Shown: positions 8,820-17,281 of the stretch, piece by piece
How the letters are laid out: every line of letters starts with the position of its first letter
How positions within the stretch are numbered: position 1 is the stretch's first letter
Assembly (NCBI GenBank): GCA_938743325.2
Contig: OW568899.1
Span: forward strand, 368,577 to 432,576
Direction: 5' to 3'
Source of the DNA: Pycnococcus provasolii
Taxonomy: Eukaryota; Chlorophyta; Pseudoscourfieldiophyceae; Pseudoscourfieldiales; Pycnococcaceae
DNA length: 64,000 bases
Position numbers and translations under genes: made by a program
Notes under the pieces: generated by a model
What the model saw: only the letters and a program-made list of their open reading frames with translations
Databases searched by the model: none
Told to the model about the DNA's origin: nothing

Positions 8820-9905
8820 ATGGCGCCGCACGTTGTCGTCACCAGTAGTAGCAGCAGTAGCAGTAGTATCGCGATGGCTGTCGGCAACATGCGCAAGGTC
8901 ACCTCTCTGGTCTTTCTCATGGTTCTCATTTTGATTCTATTCATGCACGTCTTTGATGACTCCTCGTCTCCTCCTGGGAGACTCATGGGAATACCTCCTT
9001 GCGTGTCACCTCCCCTTTCAGCCTTATCCTTGCGTGTGTGCTCGCACTCCCTCACCGCAAGTGACCTTGGCACAGGCGCAGTCGACGGAGCCTCGCAAAC
9101 GCTCGCGTTGTTCTCGAGGGCAAACGTCACGTGCTTCGACGTCGACGTCGTCAAAACCGCCGACGACTTTCTCATACAGGCGCACCCGTCGAGATACCTC
9201 AAGTGCTGTGGCCTAGCCCAAAAAGATGTCGAACGGCTCAACTTACAAGAAGTCAGACAAAGAGGCGCATCCGATACGGCATTTCCCCTGCTGGAAACAA
9301 CGCTCAAGGCCTTTGCAAACATACCCGCGTCAGCTGCACCACCACCCTTCGTCATGTTGGACGTGAAAACGCCCGGATTTAAAAGTCAGACGTTAGCTCT
9401 ACAGACGGCGGAACGACTTGGCGTACTCAGCCGAACCATGCTGTACACGGAAGCTGACGCATCGGCAAGAGCAAGGCCTCACTTGGTACCTGAACAAGAC
9501 GTGTCGGACGAGTTCCTACGACTCCTCGCGGCATCCGCGGGTGCCAGCTGTGCAGGCCGTGACCGCAACTCGCCTCTTGCACCTAACGTCAACTCGGGGG
9601 CGGCACGCCGTGAGGCGAACGCCATGCTAAGATGGAAAGCGAACGACGAACTTCGACGGCCCATTTGCGATACAATGAGTATATCGTACAAGCTGAATAG
9701 CGCCGCGGTTGACGCTTTCGTGCAGTCGAAGCGAATGACCATCACGTGGGTTGTGGACGACGACGACGCGATCGCACGTGCCTCTGCGCTCGGCGTGAGC
9801 GCACTCATCTCCAACATACCCCTTCAAACCCTTCGAAGTATCGTGTCACTTCCCGTATGTTCGCCTGAGGCGACGGCATACTGGCGCAGCCGCGTTGTAA
9901 CCTAA
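8820..9905 (+). CDS. GDPD-like (glycerophosphodiester phosphodiesterase fold) membrane-anchored protein
   Basis: 361 residues. After a Ser-rich start, residues about 27-43 (SLVFLMVLILILFM) form one membrane helix or signal anchor. The rest resembles a GDPD TIM barrel: FDVDVVKTADDFLIQAHP corresponds to the E-x-D...H strand pair, PFVMLDVKTPG to the E-K strand, and the end ITWVVDDDDAIARASALGVSALISNIP is the characteristic last strand. The first catalytic His-Arg pair appears as SH (VCSHSL), and E-x-D is DVD, so activity is uncertain. The enzyme family hydrolyses glycerophosphodiesters. The start at 8820 places the anchor at the N-terminus; upstream in-frame ATGs run through telomere-like repeats and are unlikely. 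AATAAA lies just after the stop. Confidence 0.7.
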   Translation: MAPHVVVTSSSSSSSSIAMAVGNMRKVTSLVFLMVLILILFMHVFDDSSSPPGRLMGIPPCVSPPLSALSLRVCSHSLTASDLGTGAVDGASQTLALFSRANVTCFDVDVVKTADDFLIQAHPSRYLKCCGLAQKDVERLNLQEVRQRGASDTAFPLLETTLKAFANIPASAAPPPFVMLDVKTPGFKSQTLALQTAERLGVLSRTMLYTEADASARARPHLVPEQDVSDEFLRLLAASAGASCAGRDRNSPLAPNVNSGAARREANAMLRWKANDELRRPICDTMSISYKLNSAAVDAFVQSKRMTITWVVDDDDAIARASALGVSALISNIPLQTLRSIVSLPVCSPEATAYWRSRVVT

Positions 9906-10067
9906 CACATGTGTCAAATAAAAAGAGAAAACGATTTTTCCCATTTGTAATCATTCAGTCACAAAACGAAATTTTTCATGCTCTCTGTTGTTCTTCAGTA
10001 AAGCGAATAGTATTTGTATATGCGTTCATCCTCCACATGGCCTGTTTTTTTCTCCTCAGCCGCCGCG

Positions 10068-11687
10068 TCAGTCCAAGTGCACCGGGTTGGGCGTGTGCAA
10101 GCTGATCGCCTCGCACCACTCCTCGAGGTCGCTTCGCGTGTCCGCCGCCGCCTTGAAACCCTCGCGGCCAGGTGCATTGACCAGAACGCAGTGCTTGTAC
10201 GACTTGTGCTTAATCTCCTGCACAATACACTCTGTGAGAGGAAGACTGCCAAGAGGTGGGATCACACCCGCATCGTCCTCCTTCTCGTAGTAGCACAGCG
10301 CGCCCGTCGGGCCGTCGAGGAGGAAGAAGCGCCGCTTCCAATTGCGCCGCGTGAACATCTTCAGAGGACTTCCGTCGCTCGCGCGCTTCGATCCACCCTT
10401 CTTCCACAGATATCCGGACATGCCCGCGAGTTTGCGGTTGTGCAGCTCAAGCTCCTCCGCAGATGGACCCGGTGGCCGGCTTGCCGTTGCTGGTGCGCTT
10501 GTCGACGCCGTTGACGTGCGAGCTGGAGGAGGAGGAGGTGGTGGGTCGCTTAGCCTTGGAGCAGGCGGTGCCGGTGCCGGTGCTGGTGCAGGTGCAGGTG
10601 GTGATGGCGTCGGCATGGGAGAAGCTTGCACCGCCGGTGTGATTTCCTTCTCTTCGTCGTCTATCCTCAACTGAGTGTCCATCGCAGAGGCGGCGGCGGC
10701 GGCGTCAGCCTCCTCCTTCTCGCGCGCCTCGCGTTCCTTACGCTCCTCCTCCTCGCGTGCCTCGCGTTCCTTTCGCTCCTGCTCCTCGCGCGCCTCGCGT
10801 TCCTTACGCTCCTGCTCCTCGCGCGCCTCGCGTTCCTTACGCTCCTGCTCCTCGCGCGCCTTTCTCTCTTCCTTCTCGCGCCGCTTCCAGCTCGCGAGGA
10901 GCTGAAAGCTCGATTCAGCCGGTTCTCGATTCAGCCGGTTCTCGCGTTCCTTAGCCTCTCGCTTCCTGGCAGCCTCCTCCTCTTTCGCCTTCTTCTGTCG
11001 AATCTCCTCAAGCCGCTTCTCCTGCTCCTTCTCCTGCTCCTCCGCCTGCCTATCAAACTCCATGCGCCGCCGCTCCATCAAGCTGAGCCCGCCCTCCTTG
11101 CTCTTGCCCATGCCCTTCGCCTTGCGCTCGTCCGCCTCCTTCACGCGCTGCTCCTCCTCCTCCTGCCGTTTCTTCTCGAGGTCGGCGAGCTGCATCTTCG
11201 CCTGTCGCCCTCTCTCCGCGATCGCCTTGAGATCACGCGCGCGTTCCTCCTTGGCTTCCTGCTCCTGCTGGCGCTTTTGGTACTCCTCTTCGTTTCCGTC
11301 GGAGTTGAAGAAGTTTCCGACCAAGACGTTTCGAATCGTCTTGGTCGCCGAGCCCTTGCGCACGGGTTCCGAGGGTGAGCCGGCCGTCGCGCCGTTCGTG
11401 TCACCCTCAGAGTTGCTTAGCGTTCTTCTGCGAAACTCCGCCGCCGCCTTGGCTTCGTCGACCGTGAGTTCGTTGTCGTCGTCGCCTGGCACCGCGAAAA
11501 AATCAAAAGGTTTTGTACCTTGAGATGATGTCCTGTGCGTCATGACGTCCGTCATTTCCATGCCTTCTTCCGAACCTAAACTTCTTCTGGCGGACAAGGC
11601 CACTTCAGACGAGGAGTTGACAGACCGACTTTTAGGAGCTGCGGCAGGGGCATTGGAGGAGGAGGTATTACGTTTAAAGCGCGACAT
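10068..11687 (-). CDS. Coiled-coil protein with C-terminal PH domain
   Basis: 539 residues. The N-terminal 120 are disordered and Ser-rich. About 135-345 is a highly charged helix rich in Glu, Lys and Arg, including a tandem 12-residue repeat (REEQERKEREAR) of about five copies encoded by a 36-base DNA repeat near 10730-10870. A Pro/Ala linker precedes the PH domain at about 433-533, with GYLWKKGG, RNWKRRFFLLDG, LCYYEKE and the closing Trp in DLEEWCEAI. PH domains bind phosphoinositides or proteins, so a membrane-tethered scaffold is likely, but the exact role is unknown. The gene is convergent with the GDPD-like gene. Confidence 0.8.
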   Translation of the reverse strand: MSRFKRNTSSSNAPAAAPKSRSVNSSSEVALSARRSLGSEEGMEMTDVMTHRTSSQGTKPFDFFAVPGDDDNELTVDEAKAAAEFRRRTLSNSEGDTNGATAGSPSEPVRKGSATKTIRNVLVGNFFNSDGNEEEYQKRQQEQEAKEERARDLKAIAERGRQAKMQLADLEKKRQEEEEQRVKEADERKAKGMGKSKEGGLSLMERRRMEFDRQAEEQEKEQEKRLEEIRQKKAKEEEAARKREAKERENRLNREPAESSFQLLASWKRREKEERKAREEQERKEREAREEQERKEREAREEQERKEREAREEEERKEREAREKEEADAAAAASAMDTQLRIDDEEKEITPAVQASPMPTPSPPAPAPAPAPAPPAPRLSDPPPPPPPARTSTASTSAPATASRPPGPSAEELELHNRKLAGMSGYLWKKGGSKRASDGSPLKMFTRRNWKRRFFLLDGPTGALCYYEKEDDAGVIPPLGSLPLTECIVQEIKHKSYKHCVLVNAPGREGFKAAADTRSDLEEWCEAISLHTPNPVHLD

Positions 11688-11886
11688 GTCTGCTAGGACA
11701 AATTAAGACACGTGCGAACTTAAGGTCGAAGAAAGAGCGTCTTACAAACAAGTCCTGAAGTCGTTCGAGAGGGTGGGAAGGAAGAAACACCGCAGGTTAC
11801 AGGTATGCCGTATGTAGAAGAAAGTCGGAATTGTAAAAGTCGTTCGGGGTTCACCCGAATTCCCAAACCCCTAATGAACGGATCGG

Positions 11887-11949
11887 CAAGGGCATATTAA
11901 TCCGATATAATCGGCATATCGGGCATATAATCGGATTAATATGCCCTTG
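11887..11949. repeat. Inverted repeat with AAGGGCATATTAAT arms
   Basis: Perfect 20-base arms (CAAGGGCATATTAATCCGAT and its complement) at 11887-11906 and 11930-11949 flank a 23-base spacer, itself AT-rich with further ATCGG/CATAT motifs. The same arm forms a tight palindrome at 36730-36763. Confidence 0.95.
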
Positions 11950-11967
11950 GGATCGGATCGGATCCAG

Positions 11968-11996
11968 TTAGGGTTAGGGTTAGGGTTAGGGTTAGG
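11968..11996 (+). repeat. Interstitial TTAGGG run
   Basis: Nearly five perfect TTAGGG units in tandem, about 20 bases to the right of the inverted repeat. The nearest start codon is that of the PH-domain gene, about 280 bases to the left. Confidence 0.95.
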
Positions 11997-12658
11997 ATAA
12001 GGTGGCCGGGGGCCTAGAGCTGAAACCCCCATTTTTTAGAGACATTCCCCCTCCTCGACTACACCACCCATCCCACCGAACTGCGAATCCACCCATGCCA
12101 CCCACCCTTCCCCCACCGACCTGGAGCCCCGACCAACAAAGATGTTGCCGGTCCTGTGACGGCGCCCGGGTACTTAGGACCAAGGGAGCCAGTGGGGTCA
12201 AGGTAAGAGTGAACTTACAGTATACATATGTACTTAAGAACTTTACAAAGTTTCGTATTGATCTAAAATGTCTAAGTAGGGCATCGTTCACCCCAAAGCA
12301 CATAAAGTCGTGTTTTTCTACCGTCCGTAGGTCGGCGACTTATTATGGTGAGTTGTGTGACTAAGAGTCACGAATTTCGAGATGCAATAACTTTTCGAGT
12401 ATGTGTCCAAATGACTCCATATTTCGCGTGGACATTGTGCCAACGAACGAACTTGAATGCCCATACCATCATACGAGCAAGATAAGTACCCGAGGCTACG
12501 TTATTCAGGGCTAAAGCAAAACCGTGATTTCACGGTATTATCGCCTAAAACCGTGAAACAACGGTCGGCGTGGAACCGGACATGGTGGGAGTGGACGCAT
12601 CCATCTGTCAATTGCCCAAGGGCGTTCAAAAAAAGGGGGGATGTTCCATTCTTTCTTC

Positions 12659-12788
12659 GACCAAAATCTCCGTTATGAGGCGCCCCTCCTCCGACCAAAA
12701 TCTCCGTTATGAGGCGCCTCGTCCTCCGACCAAAATCTCCGTTATGAGGCGCCTCGTCCTCCGACCTAAACTCTCCGTTATGAGGCGC
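12659..12788. repeat. 34-35 bp tandem repeat, four copies
   Basis: Units begin with GACCAAAATCTCCGTTATGA at 12659, 12693, 12728 and 12763; the last copy is diverged. The array is preceded by GCGTTCAAAAAAAGGGGGG and TTCCATTC. It shares a CCGACC core and near-identical period with the array at 2245, though the rest differs. Confidence 0.95.
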
Positions 12789-12921
12789 AATTAGGAGATG
12801 CAAGAGCTTCCACCCCAAGGGGTTTCAGAATTAGGGTTCTCGGAGGGAGGCATCCCAGGCTTCCCACGACCTCGGTGTCAGTGTGTCACTACCTTTAACT
12901 TTACCATACCATAGGTTCGGT

Positions 12922-13464
12922 ATGGCGTCTGCGCTTCGTGGTCGTAATGGTGGTCGTGGTGGTGTTCCTCTCCGCCGCCGTTCTGGTGTTTGTGTTTTCT
13001 TTCCCAGTCTCGTAATCTCCTTAAGGTTTTCTTTCACTCTAATCGTCTTTGGTGTGTTTGCTCCTGCATTGGGTGTCCTATGTGTTTCCGACGCTCATTC
13101 TGTCTGCTCGTCGTGCCTGCTTGAAGCGTCCGCGCTCGTCTCCGTCATTAGCGAATACGACACGAAAAGAGAGAAAGCCCGGGCTTCAGCTGGTGATGTT
13201 GGGGACCCTTTGGGTGGCGAAGAGGGAAATGTGATGATGGGATCGCGGCGACGCATGATGCACGGTCGTTCGGAACTCGAGATTCGCGACATCTTAGGCG
13301 ACTTGAAAAGCGACCTCATCAACACACACGAGGAACAACTTGAGACGTTCATCTACGAACACGGCGCAGGCAATATAAAAGGAAAGGAGCTCACGCGCCT
13401 TCTTTGTGTCACACTGAACCAAGCGTGCACGGACGACGACATTGGAATCCACGAAGAATTGTAG
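12922..13464 (+). CDS. Hypothetical protein, possibly with an N-terminal membrane segment
   Basis: 180 residues from the ATG at 12922; an in-frame ATG at 12883 is also possible. The family is not recognised. Residues 1-22 are Arg/Gly-rich, and about 24-52 (VFFPSLVISLRFSFTLIVFG) are hydrophobic. The C-terminal 70 residues (SELEIRDILGDLKSDLINTH to the end) are charged, helical and the most protein-like part. The hydrophobic part is T-rich with possible splice-like sites (GTGTTTGTG, TTTCCCAG), so the upstream portion could be intronic and the real product shorter. It is convergent with the next gene. Confidence 0.4.
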   Translation: MASALRGRNGGRGGVPLRRRSGVCVFFPSLVISLRFSFTLIVFGVFAPALGVLCVSDAHSVCSSCLLEASALVSVISEYDTKREKARASAGDVGDPLGGEEGNVMMGSRRRMMHGRSELEIRDILGDLKSDLINTHEEQLETFIYEHGAGNIKGKELTRLLCVTLNQACTDDDIGIHEEL

Positions 13465-13653
13465 CATAGTGTGTTTATAGTTTTTATGTTTTGACCTATT
13501 TTTCTTCCGTTTTTCGTTTCTTTTTCCAAAAAAAATAAATACGAGGATACAATACACGCCGAAGAGAGAAATATACTGCGCTGTATGTCAAGGTTTCATA
13601 TGCAGCACGCTCACGCTCACACAAAAAAAGGCACAAAGTCAGTGGGCGTATAG

Positions 13654-14036
13654 TTAAGGTAAGAAGTCGACGTAGTGAGCTAAGCACGTTTTCGTTTTTG
13701 GTGTGTGATTTTTTTTTTTGGAACGATTAGTTTCCTTCTCAACGAAAAATAACACATCCAGAGAGAAAGAGAGAGAGAAAAAAAGGTACCTGCGAGCTGC
13801 GCGTGCCTAGCAATCTCCTCGTCCGTCATGTGTTCGTTGTGTTTGATGTTGTGCGAGTAGGTTGCGAAGATGCATATGAGGAACGCGACGTACACGCAGA
13901 GGCCGAGGAAGGTGAGGAGTATGCTGGAGACGGACTTGTTCTCGAGAACGGGCACCTCCTCCTTGTCGTTGCTTCCGTCGACTTCGCCGTTGGTGTTGCG
14001 CGTAGGCAGGATGGGGTTGTTGCGGGCGCGCACCAT
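13654..14036 (-). CDS. Small single-span membrane protein, probably two exons
   Basis: Exon 1 (14036 to 13790) encodes 82 residues with one clear membrane helix, SILLTFLGLCVYVAFLICIF, then EHMTDEEIARHAQLA. Read straight on, the frame enters T-rich sequence. A donor-like GTACCT follows at 13789, and an acceptor TTAG ends at 13680, giving a 110-base phase-1 intron; exon 2 (13679-13654) would add AHYVDFLP and stop, for 90 residues. This splice model is inferred; an unspliced product would have 118 residues with a basic Lys-rich tail. The family is not recognised. The AT-rich 3' flank is shared with the convergent neighbour. Confidence 0.5.
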
Positions 14037-14431
14037 ATGGCGACGACGGCGCAGACGACAAGAAAGAGCTTAAGGGCCGAAGAGGGAACGGAGGGAGGGA
14101 CGAGCCCGAGAGGTCAGAGAATAAACGCCCTTAACCCCGAATCAAATCCCCGCGAGAATTCAGCCGGGGCCGAATTCTGTGTTCGAATTCCGTGCGCGTC
14201 CCGCTCCCGGCTGGCACGTATGATGAATTATTGTAAGAAAGCTAAGGCAGTCTGTGTAAATAAAGTAATCACAGCCAGCAGCAGTATTTAAGATTTACCA
14301 CGACAACAGATCAGACGCGTGCGCATATATAAAAATTAAAATTTTAGCTGTGCATTTATTTACTGGTAAAGTTACTGATTTTCTGCGCGGAAGCTTGCAA
14401 ATGCGACGCGACGGCAAGGTGACGTCGCCAT
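14037..14431. other. Intergenic
   Basis: Nearly 400 bases between two minus-strand genes. It contains three GAATTC motifs close together (about 14155-14190) and AT-rich DNA before the next stop codon. No gene seen. Confidence 0.6.
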
Positions 14432-16390
14432 TTACTTCGCAACAACTCCTTCCTGCGGCGGCGTTGGGGGTGAATCGTGATCCGGGGTGAATTGCAGTGC
14501 CCCGACTTGGCTCGGCTGAAGTGCGAGAGCAAGCGCGCGCTCTGCTGATGGCGGACGCGGCTTCGATGCGAGCTTGTCCTGCTGCAAAATCGTCCTCCCC
14601 GGCTGTGCCAAAGCTGTGGAAGCCGTCACCGCTCGACTACTACTTGCAACTGGCGGCGACACCTCGCCAGGAGCTTGCTGAAGCCTTTGCACCGCTTTTG
14701 TGATGGTTGCATCGAGGTCGGGCTTAACATTCTTCTGGCAGCTGCTCAGCAAGGAGTTGAGGCGTTGCTGAACAATGCTCTGCTCGAGTAGCATCTGCTG
14801 AATCATCATGAGTTTTGCTTGTTCTTCCTGCTTTTGCCTCTCATTTGCGAGATGAAGCTGCAGCACAGCACTGAATGCATTCCGCCGCTGCTGATTTTGG
14901 CGAAGTTGTTCTTGCTGCTGCTGCTGCTGCTCTCGTTGCTGTTGCAGTAAAGCTCCCAAAGTCAGAGAATTGGTCACCGACCGGCTTGCAGCTTGAATGT
15001 TGTTGCTCATTCGCTGCTGCTGCTGCCGCTGAGCTTGCTGAAACAGAAGTGCCGTAGCCTGCTGAATGAGCAGTGACTGGCTTTGCTTCGCGGCATCGGC
15101 ACTTCGTTCCGCCGGACTCTGCACGGGCGTGGTGAGCGGAGCACTGATCGGCACTGCTGGCGGCATCATGGCACCAGCTACGTGCGCGCTGGTGTTCGCC
15201 GCCGCGGAACCGCTGACTTGCGCCGATGCCAAGGCTGATATAGCCGGATTGGGTACGGCAGCAGGGTCGCGAAGAGGTCGCGAACCCTGTCCCGTGCTTC
15301 CGGGGAAGATGTCGTCCGCCATCTCCTCCTCGAGCAAGTCCGCCGCGGTGGGGTTGTCCTTTCTTGACCGGGAGTCACCGCCGCCCGAAGCCAGCGCTAT
15401 CCTTCCAACACTCTTCACAGACATCTGCAGAATCTCCTTCCGCCTCTGCTCCACCTGCCTCGGATAGTTGAGCTGCGGCATCACCTGGTCTGTCGGGTTC
15501 GCGTGCATCAGTGCGTAGATGTCGTGAGCCCGACAAGCCGCCTTGGGGCTCTTGAAGCGCATGGGCTCGTTCGCGCTGTTCAGGAGGATGGTCACCTTGC
15601 CCTTTATGTTCGGCTGCGCAATCCAGAAGTGCGGCGGGCTTAGCGACGGTCGTATGACACCCACGAGCTGGCCGGCGTTCGAGTTGACATTGACGTGGCC
15701 GTGGCCCGCATGCCTGTTGTCAAGCGGCTCGGTTTGGGGCGGAGGTGGCGGTGGCGGAGGAGGAAGCTGAGTAGCTAGCAGTTGAGGCTGAGGAGGCTGA
15801 GCAGGCTGAGGAGGCTGAGGAGGCTGAGGAGTTTGCTTCGGAAGCAGCGGATTCATGACCTGAACGAGCTTCGTGTAGTCTTCCGTGCAAGCTCGGTGGT
15901 CCGCCACAAGCGCATTGTATTCTTCCACCTTCTTGGCTCGCTTTTCCGGCCCTGAAAGGTTGGCAAGCGCCTTGTTGCTGAGCGGCTTTGGCTGCACAAG
16001 CTGTTTCGTGGAAAGTTCCTGTACAATGCTTTGGAGCGTTCGCATGCGTTTGGTGTGCGCGTGGTGGTCGAGCGTGTGATTGTAAGCTCCTTTATTCTGT
16101 CGCGGTTTCGCAGGCTCGCCCGTTTCTCCGTTTAAGGCTAGTTTCCTCTTGCGTACTGGCGTCGTCGCCGCCGTCCGTCCCGCTTCCACGCCGACGGAGT
16201 TGTTGCGCGTCACGGGTTCCCCCTGCTGCGTCACTTTCTGCGAGATGGTACTTTCTATGAGCGTTCCCATTTCTTGCGCGGTTCCCGCGAGCATGGTCAA
16301 AGCCTGGGCAGCCGCTGACATATTGTGCCCAACTTTTCTATAGCTAGGAGTAGAGGGCCCGGCCGCACCACCACGTGTATTGGTTGCCAT
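14432..16390 (-). CDS. Gln-rich protein with AP2-like DNA-binding domain
   Basis: 652 residues. Two basic patches (about 79-84 and 148-154) look like nuclear signals. A PQPPQP repeat and a proline run (about 187-219) precede residues 254-311, which resemble an AP2/ERF-type domain: FWIAQPNIKGKVTILLN, then a helix AACRAHDIYALMH and a final LNYPR in place of the usual LNFP. The C-terminal half is Gln-rich with coiled-coil character, typical of transcription activators. AP2 proteins are common plant and algal transcription factors; this one is diverged and the DNA contact residues cannot be confirmed. No introns are seen. Confidence 0.55.
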   Translation of the reverse strand: MATNTRGGAAGPSTPSYRKVGHNMSAAAQALTMLAGTAQEMGTLIESTISQKVTQQGEPVTRNNSVGVEAGRTAATTPVRKRKLALNGETGEPAKPRQNKGAYNHTLDHHAHTKRMRTLQSIVQELSTKQLVQPKPLSNKALANLSGPEKRAKKVEEYNALVADHRACTEDYTKLVQVMNPLLPKQTPQPPQPPQPAQPPQPQLLATQLPPPPPPPPPQTEPLDNRHAGHGHVNVNSNAGQLVGVIRPSLSPPHFWIAQPNIKGKVTILLNSANEPMRFKSPKAACRAHDIYALMHANPTDQVMPQLNYPRQVEQRRKEILQMSVKSVGRIALASGGGDSRSRKDNPTAADLLEEEMADDIFPGSTGQGSRPLRDPAAVPNPAISALASAQVSGSAAANTSAHVAGAMMPPAVPISAPLTTPVQSPAERSADAAKQSQSLLIQQATALLFQQAQRQQQQRMSNNIQAASRSVTNSLTLGALLQQQREQQQQQQEQLRQNQQRRNAFSAVLQLHLANERQKQEEQAKLMMIQQMLLEQSIVQQRLNSLLSSCQKNVKPDLDATITKAVQRLQQAPGEVSPPVASSSRAVTASTALAQPGRTILQQDKLASKPRPPSAERALALALQPSQVGALQFTPDHDSPPTPPQEGVVAK

Positions 16391-16681
16391 CGCTGGGAGA
16401 ACGAGAATTCACGAGAGGGGAGAGGGGAGGGGAGGGAGAGGAGGGACCCGAGGTGTCTCTTGACGCGCCTGATGGGTGCCCCCCCAGTCACTCTCCCCTG
16501 CCTCTCCCCTGACACTCTCCCCTGAGGTTGGGCTCCTTCGACCCTCCTTGGGGGAAGAAAACTAAAGAGGCCTCGGAGAAAGAAGCCCGGTCCGACTCGC
16601 CCCTCCCTCCTTCCCTCCCTCCCAGTTCTCCCTCCCTCCTGCCCTCCCTCTTTCGGGTTGAGGGTTGAGGGAGGGTGCCAA

Positions 16682-16916
16682 TCACCAGCCCGATGCCGAT
16701 GGTGCCACCTCTTTCTCTTGCAGTCCGTCTTCGCCATGAAGCGGGCTGGTTCCGCCTGGTTCGAGAGGCTGGTTCAGCACTGCAGGTGATTCAAAGTCAG
16801 GCTGGAATAGCTTGTAGGTCCCATACAAGAAAATCCCAAGAGCAGCGCGTAAAATAATCCGAGTCCATGGGATCCCCGTCGCTCTCCCCCTCGCTCTCCC
16901 CCTCGCTCTCTCTCCC
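16682..16916 (-). CDS. Possible small membrane-protein exon
   Basis: On the reverse strand a frame ending at TGA (16682-16684) encodes IPWTRIILRAALGIFLYGTY followed by KLFQPDFESPAVLNQPLEPG and an acidic tail. This looks like a real small protein with one amphipathic or membrane helix. The frame has no ATG. It opens after an in-frame TAA just upstream, where ACCTTTAG could be a splice acceptor, and an ATG-initiated frame beginning at 17001 could supply a first exon. Neither the exon boundary nor the start is established, and the family is unknown. Confidence 0.3.
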
Positions 16917-17027
16917 CTAAAGGTTTACGCAAACACTTGGGAAGGACGGACGAGCAACGTCTGCCAGTCACGCACACGTCCAAGTCCTGTGGGGATGACA
17001 TCTATTGATGAGTGCTGACTTGTCTGT

Positions 17028-17050
17028 CCAAGGGCATATTATGCCATTGG
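17028..17050. repeat. Imperfect GGGCATAT palindrome
   Basis: The 23-base segment CCAAGGGCATATTATGCC plus ATTGG is a near-perfect palindrome sharing AAGGGCATATTA with the elements at 11887 and 36730. It lies about 230 bases before the helicase start codon. Confidence 0.7.
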
Positions 17051-17172
17051 TCTGTCATCACCCAGGGGTTATCCCAGGGGTAGGAAGGCCTACACGGAGG
17101 AGGGTCCATACTGCGGGTACACCGGGGTTGACCTCCCCGCGGGTAACGCCTTGACAACCCAAACCGCCATCC

Positions 17173-17230
17173 CTAGGGTTAGGGTTTTAAATTAGGGTTA
17201 GGGTTAGGGTTAGGGCTAGGGTTAGGGCTA
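17173..17230 (+). promoter_or_regulatory. TTAGGG cluster upstream of helicase gene
   Basis: About eight TTAGGG or CTAGGG units in two short runs end about 50 bases before the ATG at 17282. The placement fits a promoter or 5' UTR element; the function is inferred. Confidence 0.6.
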
Positions 17231-17281
17231 GTGCACCCCTCCCCGTTTCCCCTCCCTCTCGTTCATCCCTGATAGTCTATC

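Larger units (their letters stand above)
11688..12921. other. Intergenic repeat-rich stretch
   Basis: About 1.2 kb with no supported gene. It holds an inverted repeat, a TTAGGG run, a single 34 bp minisatellite-like copy near 12117 and a four-copy 34-35 bp repeat. Confidence 0.6.
16391..17281. other. Intergenic with simple repeats
   Basis: Contains GGGAGG-type purine-rich DNA (16400-16440), pyrimidine-rich blocks, a possible small minus-strand coding segment, an imperfect GGGCATAT palindrome and a TTAGGG cluster just before the helicase gene. Confidence 0.6.

Noticed and set aside
10626-11378. Leu-rich plus-strand frame resembling a membrane protein
   Set aside because: Mirror of the Glu/Lys-rich coiled coil of the PH-domain gene.
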